Assembly: GCF_900604955.1 (NCBI RefSeq)
Contig: NZ_UWPE01000001.1
Span: forward strand, 186,001 to 250,000
Reading direction: 5' to 3'
Length of the DNA stretch: 64,000 nt
From: Neoactinobaculum massilliense
Lineage (GTDB): Bacteria; Actinomycetota; Actinomycetes; Actinomycetales; Actinomycetaceae
A program made the position numbers and the translations under genes. This document shows positions 34,702-43,666 of the stretch, piece after piece; position 1 is the first letter of the stretch, and each line of letters begins with the position of its first letter. The notes beneath the pieces were generated by a model, which was not told the origin of the DNA, did no database searches, and saw only the letters and a list, made by a program, of their open reading frames with translations.

Positions 34702-37293
34702 ATGCATAAGCGCGCACTTGGACTATCGGTAGCCGGCGCCCTCATTTTGGGCGGCGTGGGCATTGTTTCCGCATACTCGGATCCGCCCGCGGCTCAGGGC
34801 CAACTCAGCATCGGGCTGACAACGGCCACCGGCGCTGTCTCCAGCGTGGGCAAGGCTGCACTGGACGAGACGGTCCCCACCGCCGCACCGACCCGCGTGC
34901 TACTCCCGCTCACAACGGCAACCCGCGCGGCCACGGCTATTAACTCCGCAAAAGTGAATGGCGGGGCGGCGGCTAGCACGCAAGGGGCGAGCACGTTTGT
35001 TCAGGTCGACGCCGTAGCCTCCAGTACTGCTTCCCAGGCGGCTGCACAGCCCACCACCACACGGTCCGAGGCCACGACCACCGGGCAAAGTACTACCTCC
35101 CAACAGGAATCAGCTTCCCGGCAGGGCGCTATCGACAACAACGCAATCGGTAACGACACCACTGCCGGAAACGCCACCGGAAACGGCACTACTGCTGGCA
35201 ACAGCACCACCACCGGCAGCGGCGCCTCACCCGCAAACTCGGGTGCCCCGGACGGCACCGCCCCGACCGCCGCCTCCACGGCTACCCCCGCACCCACTAC
35301 TACGCCGGGGACGGAACAGGGCGGGACGGCGTCGTCGGAAAAGACGGGTGACTACTACGCACTGTTCACGGCTCCGATTGACGTGGACGCGCCGTTCAGC
35401 GTGGCCGGCGTGACGTGGGACGCGGGGCACCTCCCCGACGGCAGCGTGGTGGAGATGCGCACACTGGACGACGGCGCCTGGTCCGATTGGTACGTGCTCA
35501 CGGAGGACAGCGCGGAGCGGGGGCGGCCGGGCACGGAGTATTACGTGTCGGGCGATTCGACGGGCGTGCAGGTGCGCGTCAGCAAGGGCGACGGCGCGCT
35601 GCCCGCCGGCATGCGCATTGACGTGGCCTACAGTGCGGACGGTGCGCGGCGTACGGATAATTCGCCGTCTGAGGCGGACGTGACGCCGGCCGCGAACACG
35701 CTGGTGGCGCCCGCCGCGAATGAGGACGAGGCGAAGGTGGCCGGCTCAAGCGTGGCGAATGGGACCGCAAGCGCGAATGGGACCGCGAACGATTCTGCGG
35801 CGAGCGGTTCAGATGCTGCCACGAATGGCACCGTCTCGGCTTCCCAGCCCAAGGTGGCCCAGCAGGCCGCGTTCATTGGTGCGGTATCCACCTCGCGTTC
35901 GGCCACGCTGGGTACCGAGGGTATTCACCCGCGCTCGGCGTGGGGTGCCAACGAGGCGCAGATGACCTGGCCGCGCCAGTACGCCACCTTCCAGAACGTC
36001 ATTGTGCGTCACACGGCCGGTTCTAATACCTACACTCAGGCCGGCGTGCCCGGGCTGCTGCGCGGGATTTACGCCTACCATGCGGTGACGCGCGGCTGGG
36101 GCGACATCGGTTACAACGTGCTCATCGACAAGTTCGGCGGCAAGTGGGAGGGGCGCTCGGGCACCCTGGCCTCGCCGGATAACCAGATGGTGGTGGGTGC
36201 GCACGCATCCGGTTTCAACAGCGGCGCCATGGGCGTGTCCGTCATGGGCACTTTTGTGAACGGCTACCAGCCGTCCGGCACTATTCTGTCCGCGCTCAGC
36301 GACGTTATTTCGTGGCGTTTTGCCATCGCCGGCATTGACCCGATCGGCAATTCGAACCGGACCGTTCCGGCGCGGCACACCTCCACCCGGACCACGGGTA
36401 CGGCACTCCCGCGCGTTGCGGGGCATCGGGATGTGGGCTCCACCGAGTGCCCGGGCCTCATCTATGACCACCTGGATGAAATCCGCCAGGCCGCCCACAG
36501 CAAGTGGCTGGTGAAATCCGCGCAGGCGGCGGGAACTGCGAAACCCGCTACTCCTACGCAGGCGGCTACCACGGTACCGCAACCGAGCGCGACGGCGTCG
36601 ACGTCGCCCACTAGTACGTGGCCCACCATCTACCTCAACGATGGCTGGGGCGGGCTGGCGACCACCACGTTCTCCTACGGCCGTTCGGACGACACGTTCC
36701 TGGTGGGTGACTGGGATGGCAACGGCACGGATACGCTGGCGCTGCGGCGCGGCAGCATCTACTACCTGCGCAATAAGAACTCGAACGGGACTTCGGAGCG
36801 GGCGATTGCGTACGGCAAGCCCGGCGACGAGGTGTACGTGGGTGACTGGGACGGCAACGGCACGGATACGCTCGCGGTGCGCCGCGGCAACCTGTTCTAC
36901 GTGAAGAACTCGCTGAACGGCGGCGAGGCCGATCAGGTGATCGCCTACGGAAAACCCGGCGACACCATCCTGGTGGGCAACTGGGATGGCCGCGGCGGGG
37001 ATACGTTCGGCGTGCGGCGCGGCAAGTTCTACTACCTGCGCAACACGCTCTCCACGGGCGTCGCGGACGCTGTGGTTCCGTATGGCCACGACGACGACGT
37101 TGTGTACGCCGGTAAGTTCGGTGGCGGTGCGGATGCTCTGGCGGTGCGGCGCGGCCGGACGTACTACGTCTCGAATTCGATCCATGGCGGTGAAGCGGAT
37201 CGGGTGATGATCTACGGCTACGTGAGTGACGAAACGCTCGTGGGTGACTGGAATGGCGACGGAACGGATACCCTTGGGGTAATTCGGCGGTAG
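34702..37293 (+). CDS. Secreted PGRP-type N-acetylmuramoyl-L-alanine amidase with C-terminal repeats
   Basis: An 863-residue exported wall hydrolase. The signal peptide is residues 1-25 or so. A Thr/Ala/Gly/Asn-rich stretch spans about 30-212, and an all-beta-looking domain starting GDYYALFTAPIDVDAPF spans about 213-312. The amidase/PGRP domain (407-603) keeps the zinc ligands: His in VRHTAG, His in AGHRDVG and Cys in STECPG. Then come five repeats of about 45 residues (around 666, 710, 755, 801 and 844), each like VGDWDGNGTDTLAVRRG, resembling FG-GAP-type repeats; the fourth has lost the DxDGxG core. They may bind wall polymer. GGAGG precedes the ATG. Confidence 0.92.
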   Translation: MHKRALGLSVAGALILGGVGIVSAYSDPPAAQGQLSIGLTTATGAVSSVGKAALDETVPTAAPTRVLLPLTTATRAATAINSAKVNGGAAASTQGASTFVQVDAVASSTASQAAAQPTTTRSEATTTGQSTTSQQESASRQGAIDNNAIGNDTTAGNATGNGTTAGNSTTTGSGASPANSGAPDGTAPTAASTATPAPTTTPGTEQGGTASSEKTGDYYALFTAPIDVDAPFSVAGVTWDAGHLPDGSVVEMRTLDDGAWSDWYVLTEDSAERGRPGTEYYVSGDSTGVQVRVSKGDGALPAGMRIDVAYSADGARRTDNSPSEADVTPAANTLVAPAANEDEAKVAGSSVANGTASANGTANDSAASGSDAATNGTVSASQPKVAQQAAFIGAVSTSRSATLGTEGIHPRSAWGANEAQMTWPRQYATFQNVIVRHTAGSNTYTQAGVPGLLRGIYAYHAVTRGWGDIGYNVLIDKFGGKWEGRSGTLASPDNQMVVGAHASGFNSGAMGVSVMGTFVNGYQPSGTILSALSDVISWRFAIAGIDPIGNSNRTVPARHTSTRTTGTALPRVAGHRDVGSTECPGLIYDHLDEIRQAAHSKWLVKSAQAAGTAKPATPTQAATTVPQPSATASTSPTSTWPTIYLNDGWGGLATTTFSYGRSDDTFLVGDWDGNGTDTLALRRGSIYYLRNKNSNGTSERAIAYGKPGDEVYVGDWDGNGTDTLAVRRGNLFYVKNSLNGGEADQVIAYGKPGDTILVGNWDGRGGDTFGVRRGKFYYLRNTLSTGVADAVVPYGHDDDVVYAGKFGGGADALAVRRGRTYYVSNSIHGGEADRVMIYGYVSDETLVGDWNGDGTDTLGVIRR

Positions 37294-37493
37294 GTACCGG
37301 GCGGGCGCCCTGTAGGGTGCTGCAGCGGTGTCGGCGCGTACGTGGTGCAGGAGTGCTGCGGCGACGATGGGCTGTGGCTCGCGCTTGCGGCGCCCGGGTG
37401 CGGGGCGTGAATGGCGGGGCGCTACCCGTCCGCACGGATTGCGCCGGGGGTTTGCCCGATACGTAATACAGATATACGAGCGAGAAGGTCCAC

Positions 37494-40343
37494 GTGAATC
37501 AGCCCGAGGATGGAACGGCGGCGTCAGAAAGTTCTGCTGCGGAGGCAGCGGGTGCCGCGGTGATGGGAGCAAAAGCGAGGGCCGGTAAGAACTTGGGCAG
37601 CCCCATGCGCGTGCTGGATAATCTCCTGGCCATCATCGGGTGGATCGGCGTGCTGCTGTTCGCGGTGGTGACCGTGGGGCCGGGGCTCACCGGAAACCAG
37701 GTATTCCTCGGGACTGAGAACCTCACCGGCGTGGCACCGTACTCCATTACGGAACAAACGCAACGAGCGACGAATGAGGCGATCGGGGACACGATTGATT
37801 CCGTGGCCCCGGAGTCACTGTTCATCACCGAGGCTGCCAAGGATGGGCACTATCCGCAGTGGAACCCCTATGCACTGGGTGGGTCCGAGTCCGGTGCGCT
37901 ACCGAATGTTGCCCTGCTCTCGCCGCTGTCTCTGCCGTGGTGGATTCTTCCCGCGGCCATGGCGCCCGCGGCCGTTAAGCTGCTGGAATTCGCGGCGATC
38001 GGGCTGGGCTTCTATCTGCTCCTGCAGCGCGGGTGGGGGCTGGCACGGGTGGCCGCGCCCGTAGCAACGCTTGTGTTTATGACCTGCGGGTTTGAACTCT
38101 CCTGGACGAATTGGCCGCAAACGCGGGTGGCCGCGCTCATTCCACTGGTGATTTGGGCGCTGGACCGGCTGGCCACCCGAATGAACTGGTGGTACGCGGT
38201 GGCCTTTGGTGCCGTGTTGGCGGCCATGCTGCTGGGCGGTTTCCCGGCGGTGACCGCCTACACGGCCTATCTGGGGGTGGCCTGGTTCGTTACGCGGGTC
38301 ATCGCCGCGCGCCAATCGGTGCGGGAGATCGGGCGTCATCTGCTGCGGGTGATACTCGGTGGTGCCATTGGCCTTGGTCTCTCCGCCATACAAATTCTGC
38401 CGTTCGGATGGTTCGCCACCCACTATGTCGATTTCAGTGCGCGCCAATTCGGCACGAGTCATATTCCCGTGGAATCCCTGGTGACCGCTGTGTTTCCGTT
38501 TACGTATGGCGGGCCAGAGGGAACGCTGTGGCCGCTTATCTGGATTGAATCGATGAGCTACGTGGGTGTCATCGCGCTGGGGCTTGCTGTCATTGGCATG
38601 ATGCTACGCGGGCGCTCGCCGCGAGGGATGTCCGCGCTGGTCGCCATCGTCCTCGCCTATTTGACCGTTGCGCTCTATTTAGGCGGGCCCCTGCTTGCGG
38701 TGCTCATGAAGCTTCCCGGTGTTGCCGGGTCATTCTCTGGACGCATGCGTGTGATATGGGGATTCATGGTGGCGGTGGCGGCCGCTAAGGGAATGGGGCA
38801 GTTGCTCGAGCTTTCTCCTCGGATACTTGCCGAAGAGTTCCAACGGGGCGCATGGCCCGTTATTCGGGCCCTCATGGTGTGCGTGCTTGCTGGGATGCTC
38901 ATTAAGAGCGGGGTGGCGGCGCTGGGGGTCACCAAGAGCCCGCTACTCATTCAGGACATTAAATTCGCCGTTGGTGCGGTGGTGCTGCTTATGGGTGCAT
39001 TCGTGGTGGCACTGGTATGGCGGAATTTCTACGTACGGTTCGTGCTATTTTCCGGACTTATTGGTGCGATGGTGCTGCAAAACGCCATTGTGGCGCGTCA
39101 GTGGTGGCCTCTTAGCCCCGCCTCCACGTTCTATCCCACTACCGCTACCCATCAGTACCTGGAGCAGCATATTGGCGAAGATCGGCTCATCGGGGTTGGA
39201 TCGACGCTGATGCCTGGAACTACCGATGCATACGGGTTACGCGCAATGGGCGGGCATAAGTTTCTTGACCCGCGTATGGCAGATTTGCTCAATGCGGTAT
39301 CTGCCGATAATCAGGTCACGGCCACCTACTACACGCTTAATGTGAGCGATCCCGAGGAGTGGGCGCACGGGCCGGTGTTGGACCGTATCGGGGTCAAGTA
39401 CGTGGTGACCGATCCGGGCCAGAGTTTTGGCGCCACATTTGACCGTGATCTCTCCGTGCTCACAAAGAGCACCACGCTTGCGGATAGCGTGCAGCGTTCG
39501 GATGTTCACTCCGGTCCGGCTTCAGGCTTCACCGTCCGGCTGGATTCGGCCGTCGGTCCGGAAGTAACCGCCACACTAACGGGCCGGGTGGTGACGGATG
39601 CCGGTAAACAGGTGGCTGAATTTACCTACGATCTACGCGGCGGTTCACCCACCCGCTACATTCCGGTACCGGCGCTAGAACACGTGAAGGCGGGTACACG
39701 GTGGCACGTGGAGATGAGCGTGAACGGAACCCCGGTGGTGGCAGCGCAGAACGACGACGGAACGGTTGCTACCTCCGCCTTTTCCACGGCCGGTACCGGC
39801 CTGCGGCTGGTGTATTCGGGGGATACCCTCATCCTTCAGCGGGAGAGCGCCCTTCCACGCGTACGGTGGGCATCCCAGGCCACGCTGGAAACGGAAGCGC
39901 AGGGGCAGCTCAACGCCCTGGAGAGCGGTCAGCTGGCCAGCGATGAAGTGGTGGTGGAGCGCCAGGAGGATCTCCATCCCGAGGCGGCCGGTTCCACCGC
40001 AACGGTGAAGGCCACCACGGATAACGCCGATGAACAGACCATCACCGTCCACAGTGACGGTCCCGGTTGGGTGGTCATTGCCGATTCCATGAGGGATAAC
40101 GGTTGGCAGGCAGAACTGGACGGTGAGAACGCCGAGCTGGTGCCCGTGGATCACGCCTATGTGGCCGTGTACGTCTCCGAGGCCGGTGACCACACCATCC
40201 ACCTTCAATACCACGCGCCTCTATTTGCCGCGGGGCGTACCGTGTCTATTGTGACGCTGGTAGCAATTGCGGTGTGCGCGGGTGTGGGTACGGTGCGCCG
40301 CCGTTCAGACAGAAGGCGGCAGCATGAAAGTTCACGTGGGTAA
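37494..40343 (+). CDS. YfhO-like large membrane protein
   Basis: A 949-residue protein with about a dozen membrane helices in residues 45-540, then a large extracellular beta-rich domain and a last helix near 915-935. The first outer loop has GHYPQWNPYALGGSES, like the YfhO/GT-C first loop. The C-terminal VVIADSMRDNGWQAELDGENAELVPVDHAY part matches the YfhO ending (GWxAxVDG). Bacillus YfhO-type proteins glycosylate wall polymers from polyprenyl-phosphate sugars, so a decorating role is inferred. GTG start after GAGAAGGTCCAC. Confidence 0.87.
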   Translation: MNQPEDGTAASESSAAEAAGAAVMGAKARAGKNLGSPMRVLDNLLAIIGWIGVLLFAVVTVGPGLTGNQVFLGTENLTGVAPYSITEQTQRATNEAIGDTIDSVAPESLFITEAAKDGHYPQWNPYALGGSESGALPNVALLSPLSLPWWILPAAMAPAAVKLLEFAAIGLGFYLLLQRGWGLARVAAPVATLVFMTCGFELSWTNWPQTRVAALIPLVIWALDRLATRMNWWYAVAFGAVLAAMLLGGFPAVTAYTAYLGVAWFVTRVIAARQSVREIGRHLLRVILGGAIGLGLSAIQILPFGWFATHYVDFSARQFGTSHIPVESLVTAVFPFTYGGPEGTLWPLIWIESMSYVGVIALGLAVIGMMLRGRSPRGMSALVAIVLAYLTVALYLGGPLLAVLMKLPGVAGSFSGRMRVIWGFMVAVAAAKGMGQLLELSPRILAEEFQRGAWPVIRALMVCVLAGMLIKSGVAALGVTKSPLLIQDIKFAVGAVVLLMGAFVVALVWRNFYVRFVLFSGLIGAMVLQNAIVARQWWPLSPASTFYPTTATHQYLEQHIGEDRLIGVGSTLMPGTTDAYGLRAMGGHKFLDPRMADLLNAVSADNQVTATYYTLNVSDPEEWAHGPVLDRIGVKYVVTDPGQSFGATFDRDLSVLTKSTTLADSVQRSDVHSGPASGFTVRLDSAVGPEVTATLTGRVVTDAGKQVAEFTYDLRGGSPTRYIPVPALEHVKAGTRWHVEMSVNGTPVVAAQNDDGTVATSAFSTAGTGLRLVYSGDTLILQRESALPRVRWASQATLETEAQGQLNALESGQLASDEVVVERQEDLHPEAAGSTATVKATTDNADEQTITVHSDGPGWVVIADSMRDNGWQAELDGENAELVPVDHAYVAVYVSEAGDHTIHLQYHAPLFAAGRTVSIVTLVAIAVCAGVGTVRRRSDRRRQHESSRG

Positions 40344-40617
40344 CAACCCTGACATTTGGCGTATAGCGTGCCAGGTGTTGGCAAGCCAAGGCTGGCGGGT
40401 ACGCCTGTGCCAGGGTGGTGAGCTGCGCGGATACAAAAATGCGGATCTCCTCAGCTGGGGTGAAGAGATCCGCATGGTGCTGGCCGGCGGCGAACTGGAG
40501 GTCACCGCCTGGCCGGTGATTGGCCTTAGCGCATTACAGCGACACCGCGCGAATACGCTTGGCAAGCGCGTGTGCCGAGCGCTTGAGGAAGCGCTTAGCG
40601 CTTCCCAGCAGGGGTAA
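40324..40617 (+). CDS. Small hypothetical protein overlapping two genes
   Basis: A 97-residue frame starting at an ATG with GAAGGCGGCAGC before it. It overlaps the YfhO end by 20 bases and runs antisense over the last 84 bases of the convergent glycosyltransferase gene. Composition is protein-like: WRIACQVLASQGWRVRLC, then LLSWGEEIRMVLAGGELEVTAW, and a helical tail. No family recognised. The overlap on both sides lowers certainty, but the middle (40344-40533) has no other gene. Confidence 0.5.
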   Translation: MKVHVGNNPDIWRIACQVLASQGWRVRLCQGGELRGYKNADLLSWGEEIRMVLAGGELEVTAWPVIGLSALQRHRANTLGKRVCRALEEALSASQQG

Positions 40618-42240
40618 TGGCCGGCCATACGGGGCCCTGTAATCGGGCGCCGCGGTCATCACCGGGAGATTAATCATTTCCCGTGCACCCATCGGCGTGT
40701 AGGGATCGCGATCGGTCCAGCCAATGCGATTCTCAATGCCTTCGTGCTCCTCACGAGTCACCGAATTATCACGGGAGGCGGACTCAAAGTGATAGCACTC
40801 TACCCGGGCCAGTGACACGATACGGTAGCCGAGGTGACGCACCCGGAAGCATAGATCGACGTCGTTGAAGTTATTGGGGAATTCCAGCGGCCAGCCGCCC
40901 GCATCCTCGAACACTTCCCGGCGCATGGCGATGCACGCACCGGTGGCAGCGCTCACCTCGCGGTCATGAATGATTTCACCGGAGAAACCGTACTCATCGC
41001 GCCCGCGCCCCGAATACGGATGATTGAGCGCATCCTGGATAATGCCGATACCGGCGTTCTGGATAGTGCGGTTGCCGTAGAGGAGGCGTGCGCCGGTAAT
41101 ACCGACGGACGTCTCCTCCAGCGGCGCCACTAGTTCACCGAGGAAATTACGGGTGATGACCTCCATGTCATCATTCATGAACACCAGGCGGTCACCTACG
41201 GCCGCGAGTGCGCCACGGTTACATTTGTCCGAGAAATTGAACGGCTGCGTGTAAAGCACCAGGTTGAGGTGGGGGCCGGCGATGGTGCGCAGGGCCTCCA
41301 GATCCTCTTCCGGTGTATCCGGGTCATACACCACCACCACTTCGTAGTTCTCGAACTCGGTGGATTTCACGATCGAACGCACCATGTCGACGACGAAGTG
41401 GCGGCGCTGGCCCCATACCAGGCCGCGTGAACCGTTGGTGGGGATGATAACGGAAACGAAGTGTTTGTCCGCGTTGTAGGAGCGTTGGGTGGCGTAGGAG
41501 TGCGGCACCCGTCCCTCCACCACTTTCCAGTCCTCGAAGCCGAGGCGGGTGAGATGCTCCTGGACGGCGCGCATGCCTGAATCCGTGGCGTATTGCTTGG
41601 CCTGCGGATCCGCAGCTACCGAGCCGGCAGACATGCGCCAGTGATAGAGAATTCGTGGAATGTGAACTACCTCGCCCGCCTGCTCCGTCACGCGGAGTAC
41701 CAGGTCATGATCCTGGGACCCTTCGAATTCAGGCCGGAGCTTACCTACCTTGCGCACCAGATCCGTGCGGAAGGCGGATAAATGGTTCGTGTAGTTGACG
41801 TGACGCTCAAGTTCGGGGGACCAATCCGGCTTGCGGTAAGCGCCGGAGAGGTGACCGTGGCCGTCCACCTTATCCTCGTCACTGTAGATGTAGCCCACCT
41901 TGGGGTGGTTCGTAATGGTGTTCTTGAGGGCTGCGAGGGCGTCCGTGGTGAGCAGATCGTCGTCGTCCAAAAACACGAGCCACTGGCCGAGAGCGAAATC
42001 AATGCCATCGTTTGACGCGGCGACGATGCCGCCATTTTCCGTGCGGCTGTAGACACGAATACGCGGATCGCGCGCGGCAAAACTGCTGAGTGTGGCAGCA
42101 ACCTGCGCATCCTGGGAATGATCGTCAACCAGGATCAGTTCCCAGTCCGTGATGGTCTGGGCGAGTACAGCCTCAACGGTGGCAGAAAGCTCGCTGGGAT
42201 CGGGCCGGTAGACCGGCGTCACAATGGAGAACTGTGGCAT
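40534..42240 (-). CDS. Double-domain GT2 glycosyltransferase
   Basis: A 568-residue cytoplasmic enzyme with two GT-A folds. Domain 1 (about 1-230) has SIVTPVYRPDPSEL, ILVDDHSQD and the FLDDDDLL metal site. Domain 2 (about 262-500) has FVSVIIPTNGSRG, VVVYDPDTPEE, VFMNDDMEV and GACIAMRREVFEDAGGW...FNDVDLCFR. Such tandem GT2 proteins usually extend surface polysaccharides; the sugar is not predictable. The ATG at 42240 shares one base with the stop of the coiled-coil gene (TAATG). It faces wzm/wzt across a divergent promoter region. Confidence 0.9.
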   Translation of the reverse strand: MPQFSIVTPVYRPDPSELSATVEAVLAQTITDWELILVDDHSQDAQVAATLSSFAARDPRIRVYSRTENGGIVAASNDGIDFALGQWLVFLDDDDLLTTDALAALKNTITNHPKVGYIYSDEDKVDGHGHLSGAYRKPDWSPELERHVNYTNHLSAFRTDLVRKVGKLRPEFEGSQDHDLVLRVTEQAGEVVHIPRILYHWRMSAGSVAADPQAKQYATDSGMRAVQEHLTRLGFEDWKVVEGRVPHSYATQRSYNADKHFVSVIIPTNGSRGLVWGQRRHFVVDMVRSIVKSTEFENYEVVVVYDPDTPEEDLEALRTIAGPHLNLVLYTQPFNFSDKCNRGALAAVGDRLVFMNDDMEVITRNFLGELVAPLEETSVGITGARLLYGNRTIQNAGIGIIQDALNHPYSGRGRDEYGFSGEIIHDREVSAATGACIAMRREVFEDAGGWPLEFPNNFNDVDLCFRVRHLGYRIVSLARVECYHFESASRDNSVTREEHEGIENRIGWTDRDPYTPMGAREMINLPVMTAAPDYRAPYGRPLPLLGSAKRFLKRSAHALAKRIRAVSL

Positions 42241-42533
42241 TAGCGCAGCCCCAGCTTCCGGAGAACCTGGCCTCCCAGGTGACGGACACGCCGGTAGATG
42301 CCCCATGCGCCCTTCATGGATGCCTGCGCAACGCTTTGATTATGCGCAATGATCTTCCGGAGCTCCACCCGATCGCGGTTCGCTACGGCCAGCTGTTCCT
42401 CAAGAGCCAGGATCTGTTCCCGGGCGGTCAGCGCATCGTAGCGAAGCTCTTCGGCGTCGCGCTTTTCTTTCCACGCGCGAGTGAGTGATTCGTGAGATTC
42501 TGCGCCGTTCTTCTTCGGTGCGGGATCAGCCAT
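42240..42533 (-). CDS. Small coiled-coil protein, glycosyltransferase partner
   Basis: A 97-residue charged protein. Residues about 20-65 form a likely coiled coil (RDAEELRYDALTAREQILAL and beyond, with leucines at heptad spacing). The tail GIYRRVRHLGGQVLRKLGLR is basic and amphipathic, possibly membrane-binding. GGGAGGAAAT precedes the ATG at 42533. It is translationally coupled to the double GT2 gene, so I infer it tethers that enzyme or sets chain length. No family recognised. Confidence 0.78.
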   Translation of the reverse strand: MADPAPKKNGAESHESLTRAWKEKRDAEELRYDALTAREQILALEEQLAVANRDRVELRKIIAHNQSVAQASMKGAWGIYRRVRHLGGQVLRKLGLR

Positions 42534-42729
42534 ATTTCCTCCCAGGTATATCAAAACGTTCTAACGGTACCCTGCCGGTTAGAGTACGCGCGCCTAGCGC
42601 GGTGGGGTGTGACTCACGGCTTTGCGTGCCGGTAGGCTGATTCGGTGCGATGTGGCATAGCGTGACCGTATCCATGCGCGCAGTGAATGGAAGCGAATTA
42701 CTATTACCGGGTCTATGGAAAGGCGAGTG

Positions 42730-43656
42730 ATGGCATCGGCTAACGACGCTCAGCGAACCAACTCGGCGCAGGAACGGTTCGAACGGTTGAGCAACGAATC
42801 GATGCGCGTGGTGTCCCCACAACTGGGATTTTTCTCGGGGGCGCGCGCGTCAATCGGTGATATTTTTGCGCACCGGCAGCTCCTTCACCTGTTCACTCAG
42901 CGTGAGGTTAAGTCGCGCTACAAGGATTCCGTGCTGGGGTATCTCTGGACGCTCGTACGTCCGCTGGTGAACCTAGGGATCTACTACTTTGCAATCGGTA
43001 AAGTACTGGGCGCTGAGCGGGCCATCCCGGACTTCGCAATTTACGTGTTTGCGGGGCTTACCGGGTGGACGCTGTTCTCCACGATTATTTCTTCTTCCAC
43101 CGCCTCCATTCTGGGTAATGCGGGCATTGTCAAGAAGGTGTACATTCCCCGGGAAACCTTCCCGCTGGCATCGGCGCGGGCGGCACTGGTGGATTTCGTC
43201 TCCCAATTTGCCATCCTGCTCGTAGGTGCGTTGCTTATTCGAGGGATTCCGTGGACCTCCGCGATTATTTACGGCCCCATCTCTTTCCTGGTGCTGTACG
43301 TGTGGGCCGTGGGCGTGGGACTCATTCTTGCCGCGTGCAACGTGTACCTGCGTGACATCCAGTACCTGGTGGAAGTGCTACTGATGATCGGATTCTGGCT
43401 CACCCCATCGGTGTACTCATTCGAGATGATTGCGGCCACTGCGCCAGGGTGGGCGGTCAACCTTTATCTCATGAATCCCACCGCCGTGGGTGTGATGGGC
43501 TTCCAGGCGGCTTTCTGGCAGGCCGGGCAGGACATGCAGTGGCCCAGCCACCTGTTCCTACGTTTGGTTATCTGGCTGCTCATAGGGCTGCTGGTACTGT
43601 TCATTGGTCAGCGCATTTTCGCGCGTCTCCAGCGCAACTTTGCGCAGGAGCTTTAG
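42730..43656 (+). CDS. wzm: Polysaccharide ABC exporter permease (Wzm-like)
   Basis: ABC-2 type permease of 308 residues with six membrane helices that exports lipid-linked polysaccharide. Family marks are the cytoplasmic amphipathic start REVKSRYKDSVLGYLWTLVRPL, the middle KKVYIPRETFPLA, and FWLTPSVYSFEMI. The ATG at 42730 has GGAAAGGCGAGTG before it; the ATG at 42715 does not have one. The ATPase gene follows after ten bases. Compare the Wzm-Wzt galactan exporter of mycobacteria; the cargo here is likely a rhamnose-containing polymer. Confidence 0.93.
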   Translation: MASANDAQRTNSAQERFERLSNESMRVVSPQLGFFSGARASIGDIFAHRQLLHLFTQREVKSRYKDSVLGYLWTLVRPLVNLGIYYFAIGKVLGAERAIPDFAIYVFAGLTGWTLFSTIISSSTASILGNAGIVKKVYIPRETFPLASARAALVDFVSQFAILLVGALLIRGIPWTSAIIYGPISFLVLYVWAVGVGLILAACNVYLRDIQYLVEVLLMIGFWLTPSVYSFEMIAATAPGWAVNLYLMNPTAVGVMGFQAAFWQAGQDMQWPSHLFLRLVIWLLIGLLVLFIGQRIFARLQRNFAQEL

Positions 43657-43666
43657 GAGGAAGCGC

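Noticed and set aside
35809-37572. 587-residue minus-strand frame
   Set aside because: Antisense to the amidase repeats; its apparent repeats simply mirror the coding repeats.
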